Shown piece after piece: positions 30,741-41,182 of a stretch of DNA of 64,000 nucleotides. A program made the translations under genes and the position numbers. How positions within the stretch are numbered: the stretch's first letter is position 1; every line of letters begins with the position of its first letter. The notes under the pieces are model-generated. The model did not search any database and was not told the DNA's origin. It worked only from the letters and a program-made list of their open reading frames with translations. Source of the DNA: Trichomonas vaginalis G3 (Eukaryota; Parabasalia; Trichomonadida; Trichomonadidae); contig NC_067205.1 of the NCBI RefSeq assembly GCF_026262505.1, positions 16,306,001 through 16,370,000 of the forward strand, written 5' to 3'.

Positions 30741-32041
30741 TAGGGTGTCCAAAGGTGCGTTTAGCACAGCGCTCTATATGAGACTATTAAAGGAGATATA
30801 TGCTGATTATAAATATATAATAAAAAATATGAATATATGTATATGATGAGTAAGTTGTATTTTGGCGCCATGCCTGGATATAAAATGAATTTTGAGACAA
30901 GAGGCGGTTTCGCAGGAAATTTTGGCGGGATTTTTTTCATTTTTTTAATGAATCATAAAGAAAACATCCTCGCTCTTGCAAAAAAATGCAAAGACTGTAA
31001 AAAATCTACGAGACATTGGTAAAATGCTTCGGTATGGATGCTCCTAGCTATTCCACTGTAACGTATCATGTTAGGATGTATCACTTCATGAACAAAAAGG
31101 CGCCCATCATAAAAATTGACAAAAAATCGCCGGATCAAAGAAAAATCAAAGCAATTCTTCAAGCGCTAGATGAAGACCCAAGAGCATCACTCAGAAGGAT
31201 AGAGGAGATGACAAAGATACCACGTACAACAGTCAGTTATTATCTGCACAATTATTTGAACTACAAACGCGTATACACGTTGGGTTCCGCACAACCTTAA
31301 TTCAGTTCAAAAAAAATCTAGAGTCCAATCTTCGAAAGAGCTCTTCTCTATATTGGGTGCGTATCAATCCAAGAAGTTTCGCTTTTTAGTAACAGGGGAC
31401 GAGTCTTGGTTTCAATATGCAACAGAAGCCAAAATCATGTGAATCCCGAAGGATGAAAATCCGCAAACATTCCCGAAGAAAAAAATTGACACACCAATGA
31501 TGATGTTGTCGGTTTTTTGGGGCGTGAATGACATCATCGCAATTGATATTCTTCAAAAACCTAATACGATGAATGCTCAGTATCTAATTGACAATGTTCT
31601 TACTCAAATTATCAATTCTGATGAGTTTGAGAAATCCAAACAACAAAAACAAAAGTTTGCAATTCATTTTGATAATTCAAGAGTTCACAAAAGTCATAAG
31701 GTAATGAATTACTTGGTGGAAAACAATGTCAAAGTTGTTCCAAACCCAATTTATTCACCTGATATTGCACCCTCTGACTTTTATTTATTCGGCACGCTAA
31801 AAAAGAGAGCTGAAGGACGCGAATTCGCGAGTCCAGATGATCTTGAAAATTTTGTAAGAGAGCAATTTGAGCAATTTTCTCATGATGATTTAAAGCGTGT
31901 CTTTCAAGCCTGGATCGATCGCTGCGAACGCGTGATTGAATCCAATGGTGATTATATTTAAATAAACTTTATATATATGTAACTTGTTTATTTCTATTCG
32001 CAGTATTCAGGTTTGTGCTAAACACACCTTTGGACACCCTA
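30741..32041 (+). mobile_element. mariner element 2, inactive copy
   Basis: The element is 1301 bp with the same 28-bp terminal repeats as element 1, opposite orientation, flanked by TA at 30739-30740 and 32042-32043. Sequence identity to element 1 is very high throughout. It lies inside a host membrane-protein gene. Confidence 0.95.
30837..31961 (+). pseudogene. mariner transposase, broken
   Basis: Compared with element 1 it has a one-base deletion near 31007 (after GACTGTAAAAAA), a two-base deletion near 31269 (CAAACGCG against CAAACTAGCG) and a TGG-to-TGA stop at about 31439. The catalytic core downstream (IHFDNSRVHKS and IAPSDFYLFG) remains readable from 31497 to 31961. The protein cannot be made in full, but the element's ends are intact, so it could still be mobilised by element 1. 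Confidence 0.9.
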
Positions 32042-32385
32042 TATTAGCTTTTTTAGGAGTAAAAATAAATTGCAAATACTCCATTATAGACATACGTTCA
32101 TATGTTGTTATATTGTATTCTAATGGAGGTAATATACCAAGAAATGAAAGATCACAACGCGGAGAATGACAAAAATATTTTGTTTGATTATTGACGACAG
32201 AAAAAGGATTTGAATAATTTATACCATTAACCATTGCCGAGTAAATGGCTAAAATTAATTATTGCAGTATCTTCTGATGTAAAATGCAAGTTATATGGAT
32301 CTGGTCCCCCATACTTTACATAATGATCATTTTCATTATAAAAACTATGAGTGTATTCGATTAACATCGAAGAAAGTATGAGCAT

Positions 32386-32772
32386 TTTTTTAATTTAAAT
32401 ACCTTCTGAAAAATTGAGAAAATTATATAAATCGACTTATAAATTGTCTTTCTGAAAAAGCATACTAGAGGTATAAATAAAACTTGTTCTTTTCATAGGG
32501 ATCCTATTTGAAAATTAAATATTTTTGTGGGAAAAAAATTTTTTTTATCTGTTGTATTGGAAAATACAAATTTTAAATATATACAGGAAAATATTTTCGA
32601 CTTTACATAGAACAGATTCTGTAAATTATTTTTTATGTAAATTTTAAGACTTTAATAATTTTAAAAACTCATTGTGTATAAGAGATTAGATTTGTAAAAA
32701 ATTACGACTATTTTCTTTTAAAACTGTAATATCATTGAAAATCCAATGAAACCGTTTTACATTTAAAAATTC
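32386..32772. other. intergenic, nothing recognised
   Basis: 387 bases of AT-rich sequence between divergent genes. No initiator motif fitting TCAYW was found near either ATG. Confidence 0.5.
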
Positions 32773-34506
32773 ATGGAAGAGTTATCTCTAGTCTCATTAA
32801 TAAATTCATTCGTTATATTTATTCAAAACATTGCAATAGCGTTAGGATTTTTCAAGCTTCATCCGCCATTATGGCTCAAAAAACTTGGAAATCTGTTCAT
32901 AAATTTGATTACAACAATATTTGATATTTACAATGCAACAGAAGAGTTTGATGCTCCATCTAAACTCGTTTTTAATTGTATTTTGCTCCCAATAGTTATA
33001 ATGATAGTTGGGCAATTATTTATGGGAGGAGTTGGTGTTATTAAGTATATGTTCCTTATTCCATTTGGTTTTATTCTTGGTCTTGGAATTATTGACATGG
33101 CATTGAACAAGAGCTGGTATATATTAGCAGGTGCTGGAGGTGCAATAATTATCTTGATAATCCTTAATTGGTATCTATCCTCATGCCTTGAAGGTCATTT
33201 TGAATTTGCACATGTCCCAAAGAGCTATTTTCTAGGTTTTCTTCATTTGATTGTTTCAGGAGTATTCTTAGCATCTGGACTTGCGATGTGTGGAGTTATT
33301 AAAAAATATAGTAATTTGAAGAAAATATTTTTCCCCGTAGGAGCAGTTATTCATTTCATTATAGCAGCACTCATCTTTGTTGTAGCAGTTCTTAGAGTTT
33401 CTGAATGCGGCGCAAGGATAATGACAAGAATTAAATTCTTTTTAAGATTGAATGTAATGAAATTGATTTTTTTAATTTTCAACGCAATCTACTTACCAAT
33501 TTTCCAATCAATTTTAAACTCAATGATGACGATCAAAAATGTTTGCCCTAATGGTTCAAGACCATACTCCTATAATCCAAGAACATTTGCTTCAGCAAGG
33601 TATTTTTCATGTCTTTACAATGACAAAATTACATATAGTAATAATGCACCAAGATTTAGATACAATCTTGCAACAGTCACAAATATTTGGTATACAGATA
33701 TGGCTGCACCAATTATTTATTGCATCATTTTCAATATTATTGCATATCCAATATTTTTATATTTAATAATAAGATTAATGCATAAAACTTATGGAGAAGA
33801 ATCATACAGAATGGAAAATGCTGGGGCTAGCTTATTCACAGATTATAAAGAGAAGTATAAATATTGGATTCATGTAATGTTATTATATAAACTTGTTGTT
33901 GCTACCATTCAAACATTAGCCAATGTATATGTTCCAGGATTAATGTTATTATTATTATTTGTTTATGTGGGATTTGGGGTTCTAATCTTCTTCCTTCAAC
34001 CTTACAATAACAAGTATAATAATTGGATTGAAATCCTTAATAATGGTCTGAGCTTTATATTTTCATTATTACCAGTTGCTGCAGCATTTGGAGCAAATGT
34101 TCCTCCCTTAGTAACGACAATTATGAGTGGAGTTGAGACATTTATATCCCTTGTTGTTTCAGTTGTTGCTTATATTTTAGATAAGAGAACACAAAGAAAT
34201 GAAAAAAAGGCCAAGAAAACAAAAGAACTTGATGCTAATGAATCAATGGAAATAATAATTCTCATATATTTAAGTATAGTTATTTATTTTGCATCAGCCG
34301 TTATGGGCATATACATTTTTATCAAAAGATTCGCAAAACCTCAAAATAGAAGCAGTGATCTTGATGTAATTCCTTTGAACACATGTGTTTTCTTAGAATA
34401 TAATGCAAAGATGGACTTTTTCGATACAAACAATTGCATGCATTTTTCTGAAATCAAAGATTCCCTAAGTTATGCATATATGCCTTTTAACACACGTGAG
34501 GAATGA
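32773..34506 (+). CDS. multipass membrane protein, family unknown
   Basis: 577 residues with about eleven to twelve hydrophobic segments. The first half (to about 255) has six to seven helices. A middle non-membrane part (about 255-310) contains NVCPNGSRPYSYNPRTF and two Cys. A second half has five to six helices with KYWIHVMLLYKLVVATIQT and FFLQPYNNKYNNWIEILNN. That second block resembles the C-terminal multi-TM parts of large trichomonad surface proteins and fungal TRP/Flc-like proteins, but I cannot assign a family. A Lys-rich loop (DKRTQRNEKKAKKTK) precedes the last helix, and the tail is cytosolic by the positive-inside rule. Confidence 0.6.
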   Translation: MEELSLVSLINSFVIFIQNIAIALGFFKLHPPLWLKKLGNLFINLITTIFDIYNATEEFDAPSKLVFNCILLPIVIMIVGQLFMGGVGVIKYMFLIPFGFILGLGIIDMALNKSWYILAGAGGAIIILIILNWYLSSCLEGHFEFAHVPKSYFLGFLHLIVSGVFLASGLAMCGVIKKYSNLKKIFFPVGAVIHFIIAALIFVVAVLRVSECGARIMTRIKFFLRLNVMKLIFLIFNAIYLPIFQSILNSMMTIKNVCPNGSRPYSYNPRTFASARYFSCLYNDKITYSNNAPRFRYNLATVTNIWYTDMAAPIIYCIIFNIIAYPIFLYLIIRLMHKTYGEESYRMENAGASLFTDYKEKYKYWIHVMLLYKLVVATIQTLANVYVPGLMLLLLFVYVGFGVLIFFLQPYNNKYNNWIEILNNGLSFIFSLLPVAAAFGANVPPLVTTIMSGVETFISLVVSVVAYILDKRTQRNEKKAKKTKELDANESMEIIILIYLSIVIYFASAVMGIYIFIKRFAKPQNRSSDLDVIPLNTCVFLEYNAKMDFFDTNNCMHFSEIKDSLSYAYMPFNTREE

Positions 34507-34923
34507 AACTTCTTTAAAACTATTAAATATTTTTCCATATTGAGAATGTTTTAAACTTCAACTTCTAAGAATAAAAAAATATCAGTATTTATTTTTTCAT
34601 TGCATTGATAAAAAGTGGAAATAAATTAGTATCATATTCAACAATGATGATATCTGTTATAATAATCAAATGTAAAAAATGAGTGTTATTTTAGAGTGGC
34701 CAAAAAGTGTCAAAATACGATCAAAAATCAGTCAATTTTCCACCTTTTTTCAAAATAAAATAATACAAATGAAAATTTATATGAACTTATCTCAATATAA
34801 AATTGCTTTAAATTATCATACTTATAAGGTTGAAAATAGTATACAATATCACTGATGGGAATTTCTTTTAAAATATAGAAATGAAAAGAAATTAAATAAA
34901 AAAAATCATGTTTTTTAATTTTT
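34507..34923. other. convergent 3' intergenic region
   Basis: 417 AT-rich bases between two convergent stops. Nothing else recognised. Confidence 0.5.
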
Positions 34924-37900
34924 TTACAATATTCTTGGATTTTGAATAATACCAGGAGTTTCTATATGTTCATTGCAAAGTGGGCATGTCTTCAATTCGC
35001 ACATAAGTTTATGAGAAGCAGGGAATCTACACTTAGGACATTCGCACCAATCTCCACCTGCCATGTGCATTCCAGTCAGAGAATCGAAAGGAATGTTTGT
35101 CTTGCATGCAGGGCAGTACAATTCTGATATAGCGAGTGCTGTTCCGCATACTGGGCAAGGAGTCTTTGGTTCTTCCTCTTCTGTTGTAACTTTCCTTCTA
35201 ACAGTCGCAACGATCTTCTTCATCAAATCAGGCTGAAGTCTTCCTTCGTATTCAGGAGCAATAAGTTTTGTTGCTGCTTCGTAAGCTGATTTCTTGAATC
35301 CAGCTCTCGAACATTCTGCAACTGTCTTTGCCAAGATTTGAGGAGCGTGTGTTGGGAATTTAGAAGCATATTTAGAAACTCTTCTTAATAACAAAGCTTC
35401 GATAACTCTATCGCGATCTTTCATCTCTTTAATCAATGAATAAGAATGAATAATCAACAAAGATTGTTTCATTTCAGCGGAAACAGCGAAACCATGATTC
35501 ATCAACTGAAGAATGATATCAAAGATGATTGCTCTTGCTTGTTTGTAATCACCTCTGTTCCTGTATTCATCGGAGATTCTTTGTGCTGTTACGGCAGCTT
35601 CATCAAACTGTTTCATGATGATAAACATTCTCAAGAGATATCTCAAATCATCAGCCTTCATGTTCGCTGTCAAATACTCGAGTAATCCATCTCTCAAGTT
35701 CTTGTCTGGGACCTTTTCTGCAAGCTCCAATGCACCATCCAAAGCTGCAGGAGATCCATCAGCCATGTAACAGTTCATTGCTCTTTGTGGATCTTTAGCG
35801 AGAGCGAAGAATTTGGCTGCATTGAGTTGATCACTCTTTCCTGCGAAGTAGTTTCCGAGTGCTTCGTATTGTTGCACTGTTCCGTGGTCGCCAATCAAAT
35901 CAGCAAGTTCATCCATTCTGTTGTGCAATTCAGCAATTCTAAATGCATCTTCGCTCTGTCCGGAAATTATGAGGAATTCGATCGCGTATCTGAAATTGCC
36001 CAAATTTATGCAATGTTCCGCAACTAATCTGCAAGCTTGAACTGTTGGATGTTGTCTTGCAACTGCTGTTGCTCTATCGAGATTGATCTTAAGCAAAACA
36101 CGAACCAATGATTCCCATTCACTTCCTTTTTCGAATGCTGATGCAGCACCTTCTAATTGGCCGGCTCTTTCCAACTGTTTTCCAATTGACCTCAAAACTT
36201 TCACGTCATCGACTTTTTGACATAATTCGGCTGCTGCATTCAACTCGTTTGCTCTCAAATAGCATTGTGCGGCTGAGTTGTATTGTTGTACTTGTACATA
36301 CAATTGTGCAGCTTGAAGGAACGCTGACAATTTCTCAAGAATTCTTGCGCATTCAGTAACAAGATTTGTGTCTTTTGTTTTCTCGAGTTGTTTCATTCCT
36401 TGTTCGACTTTTCCTGTGTAAATCAAACATCTTATGATACCAGCACGAGATTGGTGTTTCAAACCACTTGTTGTCAATGAATTCTTGTATTGTTGGAATG
36501 CCTGCGCGTAGTTTCCTGTTAATTCATTCTGTCGAGCGCTTTCATATGATAAATAAGGAATTCGCGTTGGATCGAATTTCTCAGCCAATTGGAGAGCGGA
36601 ATCAAACTGTAACAAAGCAGATCTCATGTCCAATGTCATCTGTGGCCTTGAACTCTCCATGAAATACTTCTGAGCTGTGTTGAAATCATGTCTCATCATT
36701 GCAACATATCCTCTTAAATAACTGAGTTCTTCTTCCTTCAAAACTGGTTCTAATTGGTTCGCCATGTTCGCTTCTCCACATGCAATGAAGCCTTCTTGTG
36801 CAATCTCAATGTTCAAGGCGTCTAAAGCTGCTTCAGCAACTTCTTTGATGATTGCTTTGTCTTGTAGTTTGATTGCAATTTGAAGAGCTTGTCTGTGTCT
36901 GTTGATTGCAATCAATTCTCGAACGGAATCAACTTTTTCTTCATTAATCGACTGATATGATGTCAACTGAACAGATTTCTCTTGTGACGTAGAATCAATG
37001 AAGATAATTGTTCCATTCGAAACTCCAATTGCAACTTTTAATGTAGGAATCTCCATTTCACAGAGTTTTCTGATGGATTGGCCATTGTAATTCTGATCTG
37101 TCATGTGGTATATGGCTACTTTCTTCGGTGCAATCACTGCAAAAACATTGCGGTCGGTGATGTCAAAAAGTGAAGCTACAGCGTCAAAACCGCTTCCTTC
37201 TTCGAGAATTGGGACCGCTGTGCGCTTTATAGGGTTGAAGGAGTAGACACCGTGGGCGGAATCGATGAAGACGAATCTTGTCTCGCTGAGGTTCGGCTGG
37301 ATTGCAACAATGGCGTTTGGATGCTTGTATCCGTCGAGATATGCTTGGTTTCGGGTATTAAAGATCCTCAGAGTGCCATCATCGGTCGCTAAGAGAAGTA
37401 AGAAGCCTGTTAATGAGAAAGCAGTGACTTTGGAGGCTGTATCAAAATCTGGAAATGAAAATGGCTTTTTCGTTGAATCAAAGTAGTTAAGCATGACTTT
37501 TCCGCTTAGCATAACTGCATAGGCGGTGTCGCTAACCTGTATATCGTCGATTGTTCCCGATAATTCTGCTTTATTCGTTTGTTCGAGAGTTTTCGTGTCG
37601 TAGAACCAAACATTGTTGTTGAATGCAACGGCAACAGTCTTCAGGCAAACACCTATCTTCTGCGGTTGCGATTCTACGTTGAATGATCTGTATGATTTCT
37701 TATGCATGTCGTAAACTGTCAAAGAAGTCAATGATTGGCTGTATACAGCTAATGGGCCGCTCGATGCTGCAAGAATTGGAACTTCAACTAAGTAAATTAA
37801 AACAGAGCTGTCTGTAAGGCCAACGCAGCTCAATGAGCCATCAGGAGATATGGCAATCGAGCAGACAGTACCTGTAGTATTATCTGGGAATCGGATTTGA

Positions 37901-38790
37901 TCATCTGTAATGTCTTTTGGATCATCGATATTTATAACTTTGACAGAAGCTCCATTTCCGACAATAGCTGTTGTTCTGATGATGTCTGCTGCTGAAGCTG
38001 ACGATGAGAATGCGTGTCTGCTTAAAACTTGCTGATATTCGAAGTTTACAAGAACGAATTTACCAAAACTGAATTGAATGAAAACTAAGCCATTTGTCAA
38101 GATGCCACTGCGAACAATTGAACCTAAACTTGGTTCTAATGTGACTTTCTGTGGCTCTTTACCCTTCAAATAATCCCAAAAGTATAATGTTGGAGTATTT
38201 TTGGTTGTAAATGCAACTGTTGGCGTAGAATCGACTGTAACGAATTGTGGGAATATAGGGACATCGCCCAAATCTAATCTAGCGAGAACTTTTCCTTTCA
38301 TATCGGAAACAGAGATTGAATTATCTTCAGAGCATAAACAGATATGTCCTTTTGAGTTCCAAATACCACCTACAATGGCAGAATCGTGTGTGCCTTGGTA
38401 ACTTTGAGATTGACGTGAATTAAGATCGCAAATCCAAAACATGCCTTTATCAGAGCCAACGACGAGGAATGAGCCTCTCCTGGAGCACTGACCCCATGTT
38501 GGGACGAATGGTGCTTCAATTGGTAATGTGTCTCTTTTTGGCATGTAATGGAGTGTAATTTCGTTCGAATTTGCACTTGTGATGATTAAAATCTTTGACT
38601 GAGCATCCCAGTCCATAATTTTTGGATTTGCAACTGGAATTGTTGAGAGTTTTGCTCCATTTTTGTCATACACTAAAACTACGTTATTGTTTCCATAAAT
38701 AGCAACGTACTTTGAATCTCGGCTCCATTTAATGACTGGTTTTGCGTCATTGCCGATTTCGGCAGAGCCAACACGAAAGATTAATTGCAT
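34924..38790 (-). CDS. IFT144: intraflagellar transport protein 144 (WDR19)
   Basis: 1288 residues; human WDR19 has 1342. It is a core subunit of IFT-A, which drives retrograde transport in flagella and loads membrane proteins. The first 620 residues are two WD40 propellers, starting KPVIKWSRDSKYVAIYGNNN and MDWDAQSKILII as in other IFT144s. Residues about 640-1195 are TPR-like helical repeats (MVRHDFNTAQKYF, YAQAFQQYKNSL and similar). The C-terminus carries Cys-rich zinc-binding motifs (CPVCG...CPAC, then CECPKC...CPLC) around GMHMAGGDWCECPKCRFPA, which is diagnostic for WDR19. The helical part separates it from coatomer alpha. It fits a flagellated cell. Confidence 0.93.
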   Translation of the reverse strand: MQLIFRVGSAEIGNDAKPVIKWSRDSKYVAIYGNNNVVLVYDKNGAKLSTIPVANPKIMDWDAQSKILIITSANSNEITLHYMPKRDTLPIEAPFVPTWGQCSRRGSFLVVGSDKGMFWICDLNSRQSQSYQGTHDSAIVGGIWNSKGHICLCSEDNSISVSDMKGKVLARLDLGDVPIFPQFVTVDSTPTVAFTTKNTPTLYFWDYLKGKEPQKVTLEPSLGSIVRSGILTNGLVFIQFSFGKFVLVNFEYQQVLSRHAFSSSASAADIIRTTAIVGNGASVKVINIDDPKDITDDQIRFPDNTTGTVCSIAISPDGSLSCVGLTDSSVLIYLVEVPILAASSGPLAVYSQSLTSLTVYDMHKKSYRSFNVESQPQKIGVCLKTVAVAFNNNVWFYDTKTLEQTNKAELSGTIDDIQVSDTAYAVMLSGKVMLNYFDSTKKPFSFPDFDTASKVTAFSLTGFLLLLATDDGTLRIFNTRNQAYLDGYKHPNAIVAIQPNLSETRFVFIDSAHGVYSFNPIKRTAVPILEEGSGFDAVASLFDITDRNVFAVIAPKKVAIYHMTDQNYNGQSIRKLCEMEIPTLKVAIGVSNGTIIFIDSTSQEKSVQLTSYQSINEEKVDSVRELIAINRHRQALQIAIKLQDKAIIKEVAEAALDALNIEIAQEGFIACGEANMANQLEPVLKEEELSYLRGYVAMMRHDFNTAQKYFMESSRPQMTLDMRSALLQFDSALQLAEKFDPTRIPYLSYESARQNELTGNYAQAFQQYKNSLTTSGLKHQSRAGIIRCLIYTGKVEQGMKQLEKTKDTNLVTECARILEKLSAFLQAAQLYVQVQQYNSAAQCYLRANELNAAAELCQKVDDVKVLRSIGKQLERAGQLEGAASAFEKGSEWESLVRVLLKINLDRATAVARQHPTVQACRLVAEHCINLGNFRYAIEFLIISGQSEDAFRIAELHNRMDELADLIGDHGTVQQYEALGNYFAGKSDQLNAAKFFALAKDPQRAMNCYMADGSPAALDGALELAEKVPDKNLRDGLLEYLTANMKADDLRYLLRMFIIMKQFDEAAVTAQRISDEYRNRGDYKQARAIIFDIILQLMNHGFAVSAEMKQSLLIIHSYSLIKEMKDRDRVIEALLLRRVSKYASKFPTHAPQILAKTVAECSRAGFKKSAYEAATKLIAPEYEGRLQPDLMKKIVATVRRKVTTEEEEPKTPCPVCGTALAISELYCPACKTNIPFDSLTGMHMAGGDWCECPKCRFPASHKLMCELKTCPLCNEHIETPGIIQNPRIL

Positions 38791-39560
38791 TCTATTTTTG
38801 AATCAGAGCCGTTTTTTTATAATAATTTTTGTAAAGTCTAAATTATCACCATGATTTTCCATCGGATTATGTCAAAGCTCATAACTTTCTTTTAACCTTA
38901 AGGATCATTATCCATTGAGTCGTTGGATTTTTGTTCGCATTGTTTTTATTGTTCTTTCTTCGAGCCAAATTTGAATACTATCATCATACATTAGAGGATT
39001 TAACTTATTTTTTCAGTTCTCTATCTCCAATTTTATATTGGATTTGATAATCGATCTAATCTTTCTCAATATCTATCTGCTATATGCATCTATCAAAGCC
39101 ACATAATGTAAAATAAAATGTATTATATGAAAATAAGTCATATTCCACAAAATTGGATTCAACCAGATAAAATATGAAAATTAAGAGAACAAAAATGCAT
39201 TAATTATTAAATATTCATTGAAAAGATAGTGGTCATAGTAATTATTTTCATTGATAGGAATTTTATATCTTCGGTGATATAAATATAGCTTTTATTTGTC
39301 CGTACTATTTATCACATTGTCCTAATTCATGAGGGTATCTAAACGCTGCATTGAATTTGGCAGGATATTAAAGTTAAGTTCAAATTTTATCGAAATCAAT
39401 AAAAATAGTAATGATAAGCGATCTTTTCGGAGTAAAATTAAATTCTTATGATGTAAGAATGTTATTATTAATATCAAACATATTAATTAAATGATTTTCC
39501 CTTTACATTGTAAAGTAACGGCTCTCCGTTACATTTTGTCAGTTTGGCGATAATCCACAA
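38791..39560. other. divergent intergenic region, IFT144 / BTB-like gene
   Basis: 770 bases without a gene. GTCAGTTTGGCGATAATC lies just before the BTB-like ATG. TCAAA lies about 10 bases before the IFT144 ATG, an imperfect initiator. Confidence 0.5.
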
Positions 39561-40946
39561 ATGAGTTCATCGTCGAATAAGAACTATAGTATCATATATG
39601 ACAACAAGAAATACAGAGTCGATCCTCTTATTTTCTGCAAAATGTCCGAGAAATTCAAGACAATCTACGAACAAAATCCAGAAAAATATAAATTCGAAAA
39701 TGATGAAATTGATCAGGAAGTTTTCGTAGCATTTATTTCCAGCTGCCAATTAAAGACATTCCAAATTAATCCAAAGAAAGCTCAAGCTCTTCTTAAACTG
39801 GCACGTGAATGGGAAGCTCCTTCACTTGAGAGCTACGCAACAACAGTATGCCGTGAAAATGGCTATCCTGTTTATCCTCGTGTTGATCCGATCGGTGATT
39901 TGAAGATTAAGCAGGATAGAAATGAAGATTGCGGCGAAGATTACAAACGCGCTGGTGCAGTCTTCATGGATTCACTCGATGATGACCGCTTAATGGAATT
40001 TGACCCAGAACCTCTCTTCCGTATTGTTGCATACGCCGAAAAGCTTCCAAACTTCGATGAGCAGAAATACGCCGATTTCGTAATGAAGCTCAGAGAAAGA
40101 AGAATGGATGCTGCAGTTTTGCTTTCATTACGCCTCAACTTTACAAAAATTACCGAAGAAGATACAGATGCTCTCTTCCAATCCCCAGAAATGCGTCAGC
40201 AATCAATCGGCTTCTTCGTTGCCTACTCACTCAGCCAAACACGTCACAAGACTCAAGAATTAATCAACGAAACTACAGCCAAGTGCATGGACCAGCTCCA
40301 TGAGTTCGGTAATGATATGCTTGATGCCAATGGCTCTCTCAAGAAAGCACTCCAAAAGGATCACGAAAAGAATATGAAATTATTAAATCAAGAAATCGAT
40401 GCAAACGCTGATGAACTTAACCGCCTTGTTCGCGAATTTACACGTACAGCTGATATCCTTGTAGAAGGACCTCTTTCTCCAAACGGATTTGCAGATCCAG
40501 CTCTTAAACGTATCGAAGACGATGCACAGGAGCGTCTTAACAACCTTTACAACCATATCCGCGAGGAAATTGGCAAGAACCATGATGAAAAGCATCCAAA
40601 GATGAGAGACGACGTAGATCGCGTTGAACAAGATTGGGAAAACGAATACAACGACCCAGAAGCTACTCAGAAGAGAATGGAAGATATGCTCAATGAGCTC
40701 GAGGGCGTTGCTTCCAAGTACAGAGGTGAAATTGATCAGATTGATAAGGATCTTGACCATATCCGTGGTTCTATCAACGCTAAGATCGCTAGAGACTATG
40801 TTCGTACTGACAAAGGTAGTAGAGTTGAAGCAAACATTTATTCTATTTTCGATGAGGCTGATTTCGTCAAAGAAGAGTCTTCTGCAATCGAGGACATCGA
40901 TGCAAGACTCGATAAGCAATGTCCACTTAAAATCGGTAAGAAATAA
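39561..40946 (+). CDS. BTB/POZ-like protein with long coiled coil
   Basis: 461 residues. Residues 1-100 read like a BTB fold (SIIYDNKKYRVDPLIFCKMSEKFKTIY, then EVFVAFISSCQLKTFQI and ALLKLAREWEAPSLESYA, the last being the 'LL.LA..w....L' helix). A BACK-like helical part follows to about 235. Residues 240-430 are highly charged heptads, predicted coiled coil. This layout of BTB plus long coiled coil is a large trichomonad family; functions are unknown, with cytoskeletal or scaffold roles plausible. Codons use more C-ending third positions than neighbours, suggesting high expression. No Kelch repeats. Confidence 0.7.
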   Translation: MSSSSNKNYSIIYDNKKYRVDPLIFCKMSEKFKTIYEQNPEKYKFENDEIDQEVFVAFISSCQLKTFQINPKKAQALLKLAREWEAPSLESYATTVCRENGYPVYPRVDPIGDLKIKQDRNEDCGEDYKRAGAVFMDSLDDDRLMEFDPEPLFRIVAYAEKLPNFDEQKYADFVMKLRERRMDAAVLLSLRLNFTKITEEDTDALFQSPEMRQQSIGFFVAYSLSQTRHKTQELINETTAKCMDQLHEFGNDMLDANGSLKKALQKDHEKNMKLLNQEIDANADELNRLVREFTRTADILVEGPLSPNGFADPALKRIEDDAQERLNNLYNHIREEIGKNHDEKHPKMRDDVDRVEQDWENEYNDPEATQKRMEDMLNELEGVASKYRGEIDQIDKDLDHIRGSINAKIARDYVRTDKGSRVEANIYSIFDEADFVKEESSAIEDIDARLDKQCPLKIGKK

Positions 40947-41182
40947 AAAAATATTTTATTTAGATTCTCTAAAATTGATCTCTATTCATTTCAAACTATC
41001 TTTTACTAGCTAAGAGTGTCTTCCACTTTTAATTAATTTGTTATATTTCTTTAGATTTGATAAGACGGGATGCAACACTTTAAAAATTTCCGAATAATTT
41101 TGTAATAATTCGAATATACATTATCCATAGAGTATATATTTATAAATGAAATTTGAAATGCATCAAATAAAAAAGTGACAAA

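Larger units (their letters stand above)
29984..32385 (-). pseudogene. type I membrane protein gene split by mariner 2
   Basis: The C-terminal 252 codons lie at 29984-30740 and more N-terminal codons at 32044-32234. With one TA counted, the flanks join in phase (316 codons from the Met at 32234 to the stop). The product has an extracellular part with N-glycosylation sites (NESD, NIT), one TM helix near the C-terminus (VMYAIIGGVLFLYGIIHMIYW) and an acidic tail. The 52-codon ORF just upstream (32227-32385, HYVKYGGPDPYNLHF) looks like earlier coding sequence in another frame, with GNG repeated where the frames change. If so, the gene has at least one lesion besides the transposon. No signal peptide is visible. 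Family unknown. Confidence 0.7.
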
